A DNA stretch of 64,000 bases from Bacillus sp. 03113 (GTDB lineage: Bacteria; Bacillota; Bacilli; Bacillales; Cytobacillaceae): positions 62,001 through 126,000 of the forward strand of contig NZ_VATK01000006.1 of the NCBI RefSeq assembly GCF_006546985.1, given 5' to 3'. Under the pieces are notes generated by a model. The model worked only from the letters and a program-made list of their open reading frames with translations. It was not told the origin of the DNA and searched no databases. Below, one piece after another: positions 49,115 to 57,522 of the stretch (position 1 is the first letter of the stretch; each line of letters starts with the position of its first letter). Position numbers and translations under genes: made by a program.

Positions 49115-49249
49115 TTATCGCCCCTTTTCCTCGTGTATTATCGTCGTTTTAAGCGCCTTTATTGCGTCCGAGACTATTTGTATTACTTCGTGTTTAAAAC
49201 GTCTATATGCGACTGTTTGACGGCTTAAATTAGGCGTTAATGCCTTCAA
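49115..49249 (-). CDS. Possible tiny protein (44 residues)
   Basis: TTG at 49249 to TAA at 49115-49117: MKALTPNLSRQTVAYRRFKH then IVSDAIKALKTTIIHEEKGR. LSRQTVAYRRF looks like the recognition part of a sigma-like HTH. There is no clear Shine-Dalgarno sequence and the start lies within the 3' end of the previous gene, so this is tentative. Confidence 0.3.
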   Translation of the reverse strand: MKALTPNLSRQTVAYRRFKHEVIQIVSDAIKALKTTIIHEEKGR

Positions 49250-49622
49250 GTTTGATGCTGAGAATATCTAGCATTTCTTTAATAGCAATCACCTGTCCTT
49301 TATAATATTGCGCCCGCACCGACCATCCTACTGCCAATTCGCGGTGATACTCTGCCGACCGTGCGTTGAAGTACTCGCGCAATCTTTCTTCGGGCGACTT
49401 GGCGATTTCATAGCCGTTGACTAGTGCTCGTATATAGTCTAGTCGGCTGTCTTCGAAATACTTTATAATAGCGCCATACCACTGACGATATTCTCGTTTA
49501 TACCGCTCTCCAAACTTTTCAATGTTGATTAAATCTAATTCGTCCATACCTAGATGAAACCGAAAACCTTCGACTGCTTCGGCGACTTCTTTCGGTAAAA
49601 CTACCTTTTTGATTTCGGACAT
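49230..49622 (-). CDS. Hypothetical phage protein (130 residues), DUF1642-like
   Basis: The start KVVLPKEVAEAVEGFR, a WVYGA-like YRQWYGAIIKYFEDSRLDYI centre, then IRALVNGYEI match small early proteins of Gram-positive phages assigned to DUF1642. An added C-terminal helix (YKGQVIAIKEMLDILS) is unusual. Function unknown. RBS AAGGAGGCACACG. Confidence 0.6.
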   Translation of the reverse strand: MSEIKKVVLPKEVAEAVEGFRFHLGMDELDLINIEKFGERYKREYRQWYGAIIKYFEDSRLDYIRALVNGYEIAKSPEERLREYFNARSAEYHRELAVGWSVRAQYYKGQVIAIKEMLDILSIKLEGINA

Positions 49623-49637
49623 TTTTCGTGTGCCTCC

Positions 49638-49823
49638 TTAAAAATTTAATAGCGCTAAGTGCAATTCGTCTGCTCTGTGAATGACGTTCTGCGGCGTTAA
49701 CTGATCGCCTTCATATACGAATAATGCTCCGTACCCTTCCTTGTAATACGCGTCTGTACGACGTCCTGTTTGTGCGTAAATACGTCGCTGTAATTCGATA
49801 ATACCTCGCGTAAAGTCCGGCAT
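49638..49823 (-). CDS. Hypothetical protein (61 residues)
   Basis: MPDFTRGIIELQRRIYAQTG start, mixed alpha/beta, no family recognised. RBS AGAAAGGGTCGATTCGC upstream. A GGCGC/GCGCC hairpin (near 49850-49870) and a 250-bp AT-rich gap without a gene lie before it. Confidence 0.55.
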   Translation of the reverse strand: MPDFTRGIIELQRRIYAQTGRRTDAYYKEGYGALFVYEGDQLTPQNVIHRADELHLALLNF

Positions 49824-50072
49824 GCGAATCGACCCTTTCTGCGTAAATTGGTGGCGCGTGGCTGGCGCCTGTTATTTATTACTACTTTGTATTTACTTCT
49901 TTGCGGATAATAGATAAGTAGTACATTTTCGCATAATCTTTTATAAGCGTAGCGACATTATTGATTTTTATAATGGCGCAATTATTTAATCTTTTTAAAT
50001 AAGTCTTTTTATATTTATCTTTTTCATTAACACTACAAGAGATATAAATCTACATAGCTAAAGAGATAACTT
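49824..50072 (-). promoter_or_regulatory. AT-rich intergenic region of the early operon
   Basis: 249 bp without a gene. It has a GGCGC-N7-GCGCC hairpin near its left end and runs of A/T on the rest, including several TATAAA and AATATA hexamers on the minus strand. A promoter for the small-gene early operon is likely but I cannot fix a -35/-10 pair. Confidence 0.35.
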
Positions 50073-50525
50073 TCAGGCAAGTAATTTAAGCCCCTGCTCC
50101 TTACCAAGCAGTTTTCCTATGTTTGTATGCTTCGTAATCACTTGGCGTAACCTTTCCCTTATAACAGCCTCTTGTTCGCGAAACTTACGTCTATCCATTG
50201 GATCATTGACAATGTAAATGATTTTGTCCTTTCCGCGACCAACAGGCTTATACTCGATTTTTATTAATCCAACCGCCTCCAATATCGAATCAAGAATCGG
50301 TAATGTCGAATAACTTAGCTGAAATTTTTCTACGACATTAGTGCGTCCATTCCACGACTTTCCGAACGTTTCCTTTTCCGACTCATGATTTCGGTAACGC
50401 AATAGGTATAGATAGTATAGTGTCGCCTTGTCGCCTATATATGGATGGTACAAGTCGAAAACTTCATGATACATCATCGTAAATCCATCGCGTAACTCTC
50501 CGGTGCGAATATATGCGTTTGACAC
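50073..50525 (-). CDS. DnaD/RepA-N-like winged-helix protein
   Basis: 150 residues from the GTG at 50525 (RBS GGAGGTGTTAAAG). FDLYHPYIGDKATLYYLYLL then RTNVVEKFQLSYSTLPILDS and VGLIKIEYKPVGRG have the pattern of the DnaD N-terminal winged helix: 'xxLGxxAxxLYxxLxxxxN' then 'LxxxLGxSxxTxxxxLxxLxxxGLI'. The DnaD C-terminal domain is absent. It may start phage replication or regulate transcription. Confidence 0.65.
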   Translation of the reverse strand: MSNAYIRTGELRDGFTMMYHEVFDLYHPYIGDKATLYYLYLLRYRNHESEKETFGKSWNGRTNVVEKFQLSYSTLPILDSILEAVGLIKIEYKPVGRGKDKIIYIVNDPMDRRKFREQEAVIRERLRQVITKHTNIGKLLGKEQGLKLLA

Positions 50526-50528
50526 CCT

Positions 50529-50840
50529 TTAACACCTCCGATAAGTTAAAGTAATAGTTGCGTAGATTTTAAGGTAAATAATTAAATCGCTGTCTAAAAC
50601 AGATAAGATCAATCTTTCAGATTTATCTCGCATAAGTTCTGGATCATAAATATGTTGGTCGTCGTTATAAAGATACTCCATCTCATCAAAAGGAACATAG
50701 GTTTCTAAATTATGCTTTTTTATCACTCTTGAAACCTTTTTTCTACAAATACTTAATTCCCTAGAAATTTGGCAATTGTTATATCCCATATCTAGTAATT
50801 CTTGAACATCATCTATATATTTATCATATACGCCCGTCAA
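50529..50840 (-). CDS. HTH DNA-binding protein, first early gene after the integrase
   Basis: 103 residues from the TTG at 50840 (GGGAAAGGGGCTA upstream). The frame is open to a TTG at 50873, but that codon is only 3 nt from the -10 element of promoter copy C, so a transcript from it could not use it. LLDMGYNNCQISRELSICRK, then KVSRVIKKHNLE is a resolvase/Xre-like helix-turn-helix. It is probably an early regulator. Confidence 0.6.
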   Translation of the reverse strand: MTGVYDKYIDDVQELLDMGYNNCQISRELSICRKKVSRVIKKHNLETYVPFDEMEYLYNDDQHIYDPELMRDKSERLILSVLDSDLIIYLKIYATITLTYRRC

Positions 50841-50876
50841 TAGCCCCTTTCCCGTGTGATTTTTCGTATTCAATAT

Positions 50877-50912
50877 ATAATAGGCAGGAGAAATAAAATT
50901 CGCGCACTTTAA
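50877..50912 (-). promoter_or_regulatory. Phage promoter element, copy C (GTGCGCGAA-N16-TATTAT)
   Basis: On the minus strand TTAAAGTGCGCGAA ends at 50899; after 16 bases TATTAT lies at 50877-50882. Spacing is identical to copies A and B, while the spacer differs in sequence. Confidence 0.65.
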
Positions 50913-50991
50913 CGAAAAACTCCTCCTATATTTTTATACGGATCAAAACTCCTATGTGGACATTTTCCATGTGATTTTTCTCTGGCACATA

Positions 50992-51027
50992 ATAATACCC
51001 GCGTCATTTTCACTTCGCGCACTTTTA
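50992..51027 (-). promoter_or_regulatory. Phage promoter element, copy B (GTGCGCGAA-N16-TATTAT)
   Basis: TAAAAGTGCGCGAA ends at 51014; TATTAT lies at 50992-50997 with a 16-bp spacer. From AAAATG to GTG the downstream part is nearly identical to copy A (GCGGGTATTATTATGTG). It lies between the integrase terminator and copy C, so two such elements stand in tandem ahead of the early region. Confidence 0.65.
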
Positions 51028-51030
51028 CGC

Positions 51031-51064
51031 AAAAAAAATAACGTCAACCCTCGAAAGGATTGAC
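51031..51064 (-). terminator. Intrinsic terminator after the integrase gene
   Basis: GTCAACCCT (51043-51051) pairs with AGGATTGAC (51056-51064) around CGAA; the minus strand continues GTTATTTTTTTT. A strong terminator that isolates integrase from the early promoters. Confidence 0.85.
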
Positions 51065-51079
51065 GCCATAATTTCGCTA

Positions 51080-52063
51080 CTATAAATATTTTCGTAAATT
51101 CTCTGCTATTTCTTCTTTATCCAAATGTAAATATTGTGAAGTTACCGCTAAATTACTATGACCGAGCGCCTTTGAAATCTCCGCTATGTTCGCGCCCTTG
51201 TCCAACAAAGATTTCGCGAACCCCCTACGCAGCGCATGCGGATTTATATTTTTCAAACCGTATTCTTTTGCGTATTTATTCAGCCTCTTTTGTATATTGT
51301 TGTTAGACGGACCTGTTGCGATTATACCGCCGTGAATCGTTATAAAGACGTATTGGTTGTCCTGTTTATACTCGCGCCGTATCTCGTCATTCTGACGCGT
51401 TAGAACGGTTAGCAAACGGTGCAGTATATCGTCAAACGGTAAAAACAGTTGCTCGTGGTTCTTCATGATTGCGCCGTCAAGACGTAGTATTTTTTGCTCC
51501 AAATCAACGTGCTTCTTTTCGAGTTTTACAACCGTTCCGACGCGGATACCCGTCTTATACATTAGAAGAAGCGCTGTAGCATCGCGTAGCTGTACGAAGT
51601 CGTTTAGGTCAAGCACGGACAGCAAAACGCGAATCTCTCGGTCTGTGGCGCCTTCTTTAACGTGGCTGTCAACCTTCACGTTCACTTTCCGCCAAAACCG
51701 ACCCTTTACCCATCCGTTATCAAAACAGCGCGACAAGAACGCTTTTACGCACTTTATACGCGTTAACTTCGTCTGCTTTGACACGTTCATACTTCCGAGC
51801 CAATTATATAGATGATCCGTTTCGATTTCGTCAACATATGTAAGTTTCGTTATTTCCGCGAAGTGGTTGACGTACACATTATAGTCGCTGATTGTGCGGG
51901 GTCTGTTTCCGCTGATTGTCATTTGACGCGTTATAATTTCGAGAGCTTTTTCGATTGTCATACGATCGGGAGACGGTTTGTTGACCGCTGGACTGGACGC
52001 TTTCTGCGTAAAAATTCCGCTCAAATCTTCATCGACGGATAAAATTTTCTTCTTTTTCGTCAA
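51080..52063 (-). CDS. int: Tyrosine-type integrase
   Basis: 327 residues. An N-terminal SAM-like core-binding domain (MTIEKALEIITRQMTISGNR, YNVYVNHFAEITKL) precedes the catalytic domain: MYKTGIRVGT with the first Arg near residue 173, HALRRGF at 276-282 (His-x-x-Arg), GHSNLAV at 301 and the nucleophile Tyr311 in SQYLH. It integrates the phage at the adjacent tRNA-Arg gene and, with an unseen partner, excises it. RBS AGGAGGTTTTTTATT. Confidence 0.92.
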   Translation of the reverse strand: MTKKKKILSVDEDLSGIFTQKASSPAVNKPSPDRMTIEKALEIITRQMTISGNRPRTISDYNVYVNHFAEITKLTYVDEIETDHLYNWLGSMNVSKQTKLTRIKCVKAFLSRCFDNGWVKGRFWRKVNVKVDSHVKEGATDREIRVLLSVLDLNDFVQLRDATALLLMYKTGIRVGTVVKLEKKHVDLEQKILRLDGAIMKNHEQLFLPFDDILHRLLTVLTRQNDEIRREYKQDNQYVFITIHGGIIATGPSNNNIQKRLNKYAKEYGLKNINPHALRRGFAKSLLDKGANIAEISKALGHSNLAVTSQYLHLDKEEIAENLRKYL

Positions 52064-52197
52064 ATAAAAAACCTCCTATAACGTTAAACTATATCGAGCA
52101 AGTATCGGAAATAATCGCTTATTTGACCGATGCATTGACCGTTTCATTTAACGCTATAGAAGGTTGATTTGACGGGCTTTATCGCCCATTTCTGTTA
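52064..52197. other. Prophage end / attachment site region
   Basis: 134 bp between the integrase start and the tRNA 3' end. Integrase next to a tRNA 3' end is the usual layout, and the core is expected within the 3' exon of the tRNA (TTCGAATCTCTCCTGGGAC region, 52198-52236). The opposite att site is outside the window, so the core cannot be proved. The region also has a GGGC-N6-GCCC hairpin (about 52175-52188), AACG-rich repeats and TTGACCGATG...TTGACCG, possible arm-type sites. Confidence 0.5.
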
Positions 52198-52562
52198 CGT
52201 CCCAGGAGAGATTCGAACTCCCGACCGACGGCTTAGCATACCACCATGACTTTCGCCACCAACTATTTGATTGTTTGTAGTCTGGACTATATCTTCACCA
52301 TTTCAGGTGCGACACGTGTAGTCTCTACGGAACCTCACGATAATCATTTGATTATTCTTCAGAGCTCTTACCTCTAAGCAAACGCTCAACCTTTCAAAGC
52401 TCTTCAATCTCTATAAAAGAGATCGTAAGTTTCCTCGGTATTACCATCAGCATGATCTGTTAAGGCTTCACCGATATAGTGTCGTCCACTCAATAGGTTT
52501 CTGTTTCCCTATTGAGGCTCCTAATTGAAGGCCGTTGCTCTATCCTGCTGAGCTACTGGGAC
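52198..52562 (-). tRNA. tRNA-Arg (UCU) interrupted by a group I intron
   Basis: Exons are 52528-52562 and 52198-52236. Joined they give a full cloverleaf: acceptor GTCCCAG/CTGGGAC with discriminator G, D arm GCTC/GAGC, anticodon stem ACGGC/GCCGT with loop CTTCTAA (anticodon UCU), five-base variable loop, T arm GGGAG-TTCGAAT-CTCTC. CCA is not encoded. It reads AGA codons. The intron lies between U34 and C35. It is the prophage attachment gene. Confidence 0.9.
52237..52527 (-). other. Group I self-splicing intron in tRNA-Arg, 291 nt, no ORF
   Basis: The 5' exon ends in U and the intron ends in G, as group I introns require. Core elements on the minus strand: P2-type hairpin CTCAATAGG/CCTATTGAG; P element ATCGGTGAAGCC and Q element GGTAATACCGAGG pairing as P4; R element GAGACTACA and S element AAGATATAGTCC pairing GACTA/TAGTC as P7. 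The S box is the one common in group IA introns. No homing endonuclease gene is inside. I cannot see a perfect P1: the 5' exon end GGCCTT pairs with GGAGCC with one A-C mismatch. Confidence 0.88.
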
Positions 52563-52651
52563 AATACCTTGTCTCGAGGACATTTTTTATTATATGGAAT
52601 AACAACAGAAAAGTCAACATAAAAAATGAAATATTTTTTAAAAATTAGTTA

Positions 52652-52669
52652 GAGGGAAAAACTTCCCTC
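52652..52669 (-). terminator. Terminator-like hairpin near the ysnB 3' region
   Basis: GAGGGAA (52652-52658) pairs with TTCCCTC (52663-52669); on the minus strand TAACTAATTTTTAAAAAATATTT follows. It would end the racE-to-ysnB transcripts before the tRNA. Confidence 0.55.
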
Positions 52670-52674
52670 CTCTA

Positions 52675-52812
52675 AGAAAAGCGGAAGCGCTTTGTTCAGT
52701 CCTGAAGAAAAATGTTCTTTTGACTCAAAAAGCGCTTTTTACTTTTAGAGTCAAAAGGTGATTTTTCACAAGGGCTAAGCGCTGTAGCTAGACACCAGTC
52801 CACCTTCAAAAA
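52675..52812. repeat. Dispersed Bacillaceae intergenic repeat
   Basis: Starts AGAAAAGCGGAAGCGC and ends GTAGCTAGACACCAGTCCACCTTCAAAAAA; a 10-bp inverted repeat CTTTTGACTC/GAGTCAAAAG lies in the centre. Related copies occur at 61725-61860 and 63293-63590. Confidence 0.65.
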
Positions 52813-52825
52813 ATTAATAATTCCC

Positions 52826-53335
52826 TTAAAAAGTAAACTCTTTCCTCAATGCTTCTATTTCTCCACCTTGGATGTCGTATACATGCAACAACAGTTTGTT
52901 TCCTACAATATCAAGGATGACATATGTTTTTTCTTTTCGTCCTCGCGGTAGCCTTATACTTCCTGGGTTAATAAATAGAATGTTGTCAATCAACTCAGCT
53001 CCCAGTTCATGAGAGTGTCCAAAACAAGCGATAGCAGCGTTTAATTCTTTTGCACGATAAGATAATTTCATCAAGCTGCTTTTGACGGAATAGAGATGAC
53101 CGTGTGTGGCAAAAAGTTTAAAGCCACCTACATCCTCTAGCACCTCATTAGGGAATCGACTATCATAATCACAATTACCTCTCACTTTAACATATCCATT
53201 AAGCTCTTTGTCATCGTAAGCAAGCTCAGAGTCTCCACAATGAATAAAGAGTTCTACTTCATCCCTATGTCTATCTCTCAGCTTACTAAGCTCAGAATCC
53301 AAACCATGACTATCACTCACAATTAAAATTCTCAT
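52826..53335 (-). CDS. ysnB: YfcE/YsnB-type metallophosphoesterase
   Basis: 169 residues. Calcineurin-like motifs in order: SDSHG (residues 7-11), HCGDSE, VRGNCD, ATHGH and GHSHE, supplying the two-metal site of the MJ0936/YfcE family. The natural substrate in Bacillus is not settled. It follows rdgB by 4 bp, as in B. subtilis. Confidence 0.9.
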   Translation of the reverse strand: MRILIVSDSHGLDSELSKLRDRHRDEVELFIHCGDSELAYDDKELNGYVKVRGNCDYDSRFPNEVLEDVGGFKLFATHGHLYSVKSSLMKLSYRAKELNAAIACFGHSHELGAELIDNILFINPGSIRLPRGRKEKTYVILDIVGNKLLLHVYDIQGGEIEALRKEFTF

Positions 53336-53339
53336 GATA

Positions 53340-53939
53340 TTAGACCCCTTTAAAGGATTTTAGTTGTTCTTCTAGCTTTTCTAATGCTTTTGCACGATGA
53401 CTAATTTGATTCTTTATATTTGGTTCTATTTCAGCCATTGCTTTTTGCTTCTCCGTTACAAAGAAAATCGGATCATACCCAAACCCATGAGCTCCTTTGC
53501 GCTCCCTTAAAATGCTTCCTTCACACGTCCCATAAACGGTAAAGGAAGGTTTACCTGGCATTGCAACGGCTAGAGCACAATAAAATCTCGCTGTTCGGTT
53601 ATTTTCTGGGACTTGTTCCAATTCAGTAAGAACTTTATCTATATTAGCTTCATCACTTTTATCAAGGCCAGCATATCGAGCTGAAAAAATTCCCGGTCTA
53701 CCTTCAAGTGCGTCCACGATTAAACCAGAATCATCTGCAATAACTATTTTCCCAAGTTCTTTTGCTACAGCTTCAGCTTTTATAATGGCATTCTCTTCAA
53801 AAGTAGCTCCTGTTTCCTCAATTTCATCAATGGCTGGAAAATCTAATAGCGTTTTCACTTGAAAGCCAAGCGGTAAAAGCATATTTTGAAATTCTTTCGC
53901 TTTCCCCTTATTTTTAGTTGCAATGATTACTTCCTGCAT
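53340..53939 (-). CDS. rdgB: XTP/dITP pyrophosphatase (RdgB/HAM1)
   Basis: 199 residues. [10 protein letters not shown] at the start, [12 protein letters not shown] near residue 68, [18 protein letters not shown] and [10 protein letters not shown] near the end are the family signatures. It removes ITP and XTP from nucleotide pools. Called ysnA in B. subtilis and found there too between rph and ysnB. Confidence 0.95.
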   Translation of the reverse strand: MQEVIIATKNKGKAKEFQNMLLPLGFQVKTLLDFPAIDEIEETGATFEENAIIKAEAVAKELGKIVIADDSGLIVDALEGRPGIFSARYAGLDKSDEANIDKVLTELEQVPENNRTARFYCALAVAMPGKPSFTVYGTCEGSILRERKGAHGFGYDPIFFVTEKQKAMAEIEPNIKNQISHRAKALEKLEEQLKSFKGV

Positions 53940-53969
53940 ATAACGATCTCCTCTTAGAGCATTTTTTCT

Positions 53970-54728
53970 TTACTTGGTTTCACTTTTGTTCATAATCATT
54001 TCCGTTATTTGTTCTCCTAATGCTCCTTTTTGAACTTGGATGACTTCATTTAACCCTTTTTGTGCTACCTCCAGTAAGCTTTGCAGCTCTTGATAAGAAA
54101 ACGTTGATTCTTCTCCAGTCCCTTGAAGCTCAACAAATTCACTATTTCCCGTCATGACTACATTCATATCAACCTGTGCACTAGAATCCTCACTGTAATT
54201 TAAATCTAATGCCACCTGTTTATCTTCTAATATCCCTACACTTATAGCTGCCAGAAAATCTTGGATCGGATATTTAGATAGCTTCTTTTCCTCGAATAAT
54301 TGATGTAAAGCTTGAGCAACAGCGACAAAAGCGCCCGTTATTGAGGCGGTCCTTGTTCCTCCATCTGCTTGGATAACATCACAATCAACCCATACGGTTC
54401 TTTCACCGATGGCTTCTAAATTTACAACCGCTCGTAATGCACGGCCTATCAGGCGTTGAATTTCCATCGTTCTTCCTGTCACTTTACCCTTGGAGGATTC
54501 TCGAATCGTTCGCTGCTCTGTTGCTCGTGGAAGCATCGAATATTCAGCTGTTACCCAGCCTTTTCCCTCTCCCCTCATAAAGGGAGGTACACGGTCTTCA
54601 ATACTGGCCGTACAAATGACCTTTGTCTCCCCAACTCTGATTAAGACAGAGCCCTCAGGGTGCTTTAAAAAACTAGTTTCAATATGTATCGGTCGTAATT
54701 CTCCAGACTCTCGTCCATCTATCCGCAT
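53970..54728 (-). CDS. rph: Ribonuclease PH
   Basis: 252 residues. Phosphorolytic 3' exoribonuclease that trims tRNA 3' ends. [14 protein letters not shown] start, [29 protein letters not shown] and [18 protein letters not shown] hold the phosphate and RNA contacts; [20 protein letters not shown] follows. Since the tRNA genes here lack encoded CCA, tRNA end processing by this enzyme is relevant. Upstream is a gerM gene, as in B. subtilis. Confidence 0.96.
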   Translation of the reverse strand: MRIDGRESGELRPIHIETSFLKHPEGSVLIRVGETKVICTASIEDRVPPFMRGEGKGWVTAEYSMLPRATEQRTIRESSKGKVTGRTMEIQRLIGRALRAVVNLEAIGERTVWVDCDVIQADGGTRTASITGAFVAVAQALHQLFEEKKLSKYPIQDFLAAISVGILEDKQVALDLNYSEDSSAQVDMNVVMTGNSEFVELQGTGEESTFSYQELQSLLEVAQKGLNEVIQVQKGALGEQITEMIMNKSETK

Positions 54729-54841
54729 TCGTTCATTCCTCCAATTCGTATCCTTTAACCATTATGAATGAATAAAGAAGAGGTGGCAAAAAATGCCTCC
54801 CCTTTTCTATTTCACTATATAGTATAACAAATTCTTTTTTT

Positions 54842-55909
54842 TTAAAAACTACCTGTGTTCACATTTTCGGGACGAGTTACTGGTTCTGACAACTTATCAC
54901 CTTTCTCATTGACAAGCTCAGATTTCCCATTTACCTTTACGGCAACTTCTTTTATCCCACTTTGTTCTGTTAATGATAGAACGAGAGAATCAAGCAGTTG
55001 CTTAGAAATCATATTCTCCTTCAGACCACCATAGATTGCCTCGTTAAAATTAAGTGTTACAACTCCATTGTCAATCTTAGGATCATCTAGTAGCTTAACA
55101 TCAGGTAAAAACTCTGTAAGTAAATGAGAAGAATGTACTGGCCCACTTACAAGTTCAGCAACAGTGGCTTTAATATTATTGTTCTCTTCACTACTTACAC
55201 GTTTTGTAATCGGAACATAATAATTCGAACCTTCTTCTCCTCCGATATAATAAACGGTTATAGCTTTTGTATTGGTAATATCCACAACATCTGCAGTGTC
55301 TATATTAATTCCATTTTTTCTGCTTAATGTTCCCTCAATCGGCGTTCCATTCACTGGCATTTTCGTTAATTCATGGCCATTCATTTGCAGCTTAACCTTT
55401 TCAACGGAATCAAACTGAGTGAGTGTCCACGTGACTGCTTGCAGAATCTTCATTTCCTCCTCAGGTTTATAATTTGAAAATTCCTTCGAAAAATCAACAG
55501 TAGCTGTTTTATCTTTGATGCTTACACTTAATTTTGTATCAACAGGTAAGACCGCCTTAAAACCATTCGGCAGCATCTCTGTAATAGGTCCATTTTGAAC
55601 TAAGTATTCCAATGCCTGTTTAGCTACAGAATTTGTTTTTGGTAAATTCAACGTTTGTGGCACGATATAGCCGTTCTTATCAAGTAAATAAAGTTCAGTT
55701 GGAATTGAACTGACTTGTTCTTCACTCGCCTTATCCTTTTTGGTTTCTGCTTGCTCTGCGGTCGTTGTTTGATCTCCATCAGAGTAGGTTTCTTCCTTAG
55801 GAGGATCTATCTCTTGCTTTTTTCCCCCTCCAAGTAGTCCACAACCCGATAGTATTAATACTAAACTAAGTATGGCAGACACTAAAGTTGCTTTTTTATT
55901 CTTAAACAT
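54842..55909 (-). CDS. gerM: Spore germination lipoprotein GerM
   Basis: 355 residues. The signal peptide ends in a lipobox LILSGCG with the lipidated Cys near residue 23. Two GerMN domains follow: LPKTNSVAKQALEYLVQNGP ... LTQFDSVEKVKLQMNG and TVAELVSGPVHSSHLL ... LTEQSGIKEVAVKVNGK. In B. subtilis GerM helps the SpoIIIA-SpoIIQ complex during sporulation and affects germination. It is separated from racE by a terminator and from rph by 113 bp with an imperfect hairpin. Confidence 0.94.
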   Translation of the reverse strand: MFKNKKATLVSAILSLVLILSGCGLLGGGKKQEIDPPKEETYSDGDQTTTAEQAETKKDKASEEQVSSIPTELYLLDKNGYIVPQTLNLPKTNSVAKQALEYLVQNGPITEMLPNGFKAVLPVDTKLSVSIKDKTATVDFSKEFSNYKPEEEMKILQAVTWTLTQFDSVEKVKLQMNGHELTKMPVNGTPIEGTLSRKNGINIDTADVVDITNTKAITVYYIGGEEGSNYYVPITKRVSSEENNNIKATVAELVSGPVHSSHLLTEFLPDVKLLDDPKIDNGVVTLNFNEAIYGGLKENMISKQLLDSLVLSLTEQSGIKEVAVKVNGKSELVNEKGDKLSEPVTRPENVNTGSF

Positions 55910-56032
55910 CTTTAATCACTCCTAAGACAATTTGTACTACATGTATACGAGCTTTATTAAAATTTAGACCGTCTTATATAAAATTAGGAGTGATTAATAA
56001 CTCTTTTTGTCTAGTTTAGATTTTTTTTCATA

Positions 56033-56064
56033 GAAAAAACGCAGAGCTTTTGATGAACTGCGTT
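56033..56064 (-). terminator. Intrinsic terminator after racE
   Basis: AACGCAG (56038-56044) pairs with CTGCGTT (56058-56064); the minus strand continues TTTTTTCTA. Ends the ysmB-racE transcript ahead of gerM. Confidence 0.75.
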
Positions 56065-56073
56065 TCTTATAAT

Positions 56074-56892
56074 CTATATACTTCTATATATTTTTTCAAG
56101 TTTAATATTTTTTACGTATTCAATTTTACGTTCGAGCCATTTCGATGCAATTTTTTCAAATATTTTACTAGAACCAGTTGTATAAAAGTGATACACAGGC
56201 TCTTTTTCGGTCATATTCAACAACCGTTGATGAGAAAGAATGGTACTAACTTCACGAGCTGTTTCCTCTCCAGAGCTTATCACTTTAACGGTATTTCCCA
56301 TCACATTCTGTATTGTTGATCCTAGCAGTGGGTAATGTGTACAGCCAAGTATTAACGTATCTAATCCTTTATTTTTTAATGGCAGTAAAGTCTCTGCTAC
56401 AATTTTTTTTGCAACTGGCCCTTCATATTCTCCACTCTCAACTAAAGGAACAAATTTAGGACAGGCGAGACTTTTCACAACAATGCGATGATTAATTTGG
56501 GTTAAAGCCTTTTCATACGCTCTGCTTTTTACTGTACCAATGGTGCCTATTACCCCTACATGATTATTTTGCGTCATTTTAATTGCTGTTCGAGCTCCTG
56601 GAAATATTACTCCAATGACAGGAATCGATAGCTCTTTTGATAACTCATCTAAAGTAACAGCTGTTGCTGTATTGCAAGCTATTACAAGCATTTTAATGTT
56701 TTTCTGTAATAAAAAATGGGTCATTTGCCATGTAAAATCTCTTACTTCATCACTTGAACGTGGTCCATAAGGACATCTAGCTGTATCTCCTATATACACT
56801 AGGTTTTCATTTGGAAGCTGACGAATGATTTCCTTTGCTACAGTCAAACCTCCAACACCTGAATCCATAACACCTATTGCCTGTTCCACCAA
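56074..56892 (-). CDS. racE: Glutamate racemase
   Basis: 272 residues. Makes D-glutamate for peptidoglycan. [12 protein letters not shown] (substrate loop), [10 protein letters not shown] with the first catalytic Cys and [11 protein letters not shown] with the second are all present, as are [11 protein letters not shown]-type residues ([14 protein letters not shown]). It starts 7 bp after the MarR-type gene. Confidence 0.96.
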   Translation of the reverse strand: MVEQAIGVMDSGVGGLTVAKEIIRQLPNENLVYIGDTARCPYGPRSSDEVRDFTWQMTHFLLQKNIKMLVIACNTATAVTLDELSKELSIPVIGVIFPGARTAIKMTQNNHVGVIGTIGTVKSRAYEKALTQINHRIVVKSLACPKFVPLVESGEYEGPVAKKIVAETLLPLKNKGLDTLILGCTHYPLLGSTIQNVMGNTVKVISSGEETAREVSTILSHQRLLNMTEKEPVYHFYTTGSSKIFEKIASKWLERKIEYVKNIKLEKIYRSI

Positions 56893-56899
56893 TACCGCC

Positions 56900-57358
56900 T
56901 CATTCTTCCCGCATTTCCTGATGCAATTTCATTAAACAATTTTTTAACACAACGATTTCTTGGTCTGAATAATCTTTTAAAATCTCCTGTAAATAATTTT
57001 GTCTCTTTTTCAATACATCCTCTAGAATAAGCTCTCCTTCTTTTAGCAGATGGATGCGTACTACTCTTCGATCATTCGGATCCTTCACTCTTTGAACCAA
57101 ATTATTTTTTTCCATTCGATCCACTAAATCCGTTGTAGTGCTGCAGGCTAAATACATCTTATTAGATAGATCGCCAATCGTCATATCTCCATCTTCAAAT
57201 AGCCACTGCAGTGCAACAAATTGCGGAGGAGTGATTGGATAATTGCTTAAGATCTCTCGCCCCTTTTGCTTAACAATCACAGATATGTATCTTAAATCCT
57301 TTTCTATATCAGTAACGAAATCAAAAAACTCGTTTGTTTTCATTTTTTCAAGCTCCAT
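56900..57358 (-). CDS. ysmB: MarR-family transcription regulator (YsmB-like)
   Basis: 152 residues from the ATG at 57358 (RBS GGGGGATG); the frame is open 14 codons further. Winged helix: [40 protein letters not shown], then [19 protein letters not shown] as the wing. It lies between gerE and racE as in B. subtilis, where its role is unknown. Control of racE is plausible from the shared operon. Confidence 0.88.
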   Translation of the reverse strand: MELEKMKTNEFFDFVTDIEKDLRYISVIVKQKGREILSNYPITPPQFVALQWLFEDGDMTIGDLSNKMYLACSTTTDLVDRMEKNNLVQRVKDPNDRRVVRIHLLKEGELILEDVLKKRQNYLQEILKDYSDQEIVVLKNCLMKLHQEMREE

Positions 57359-57492
57359 AATGGACATCCCCCATTTAAGGTTAATCACTATTTTTAACAA
57401 TTGCTTTTATTTTCTACCTTTTCATAGAAAATATCAAGAAAGAATTAGCTGACTTTACTCACCAAATGAAACAATTTTTTCCTAAAGTGTTA

Positions 57493-57517
57493 ACCGGCAC
57501 CTAATTAGGGTGCCGGT
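57493..57517 (-). terminator. Hairpin terminator after gerE
   Basis: ACCGGCACC (57493-57501) pairs perfectly with GGTGCCGGT (57509-57517). The minus strand continues TAACACTTTAG, so the T-run is weak. Confidence 0.65.
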
Positions 57518-57522
57518 CTAGA

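Noticed and set aside
49115-49249. A sigma-like regulator in the 44-codon frame
   Set aside because: LSRQTVAYRRF is suggestive, but there is no RBS and the protein is too short; listed only as a low-confidence gene.
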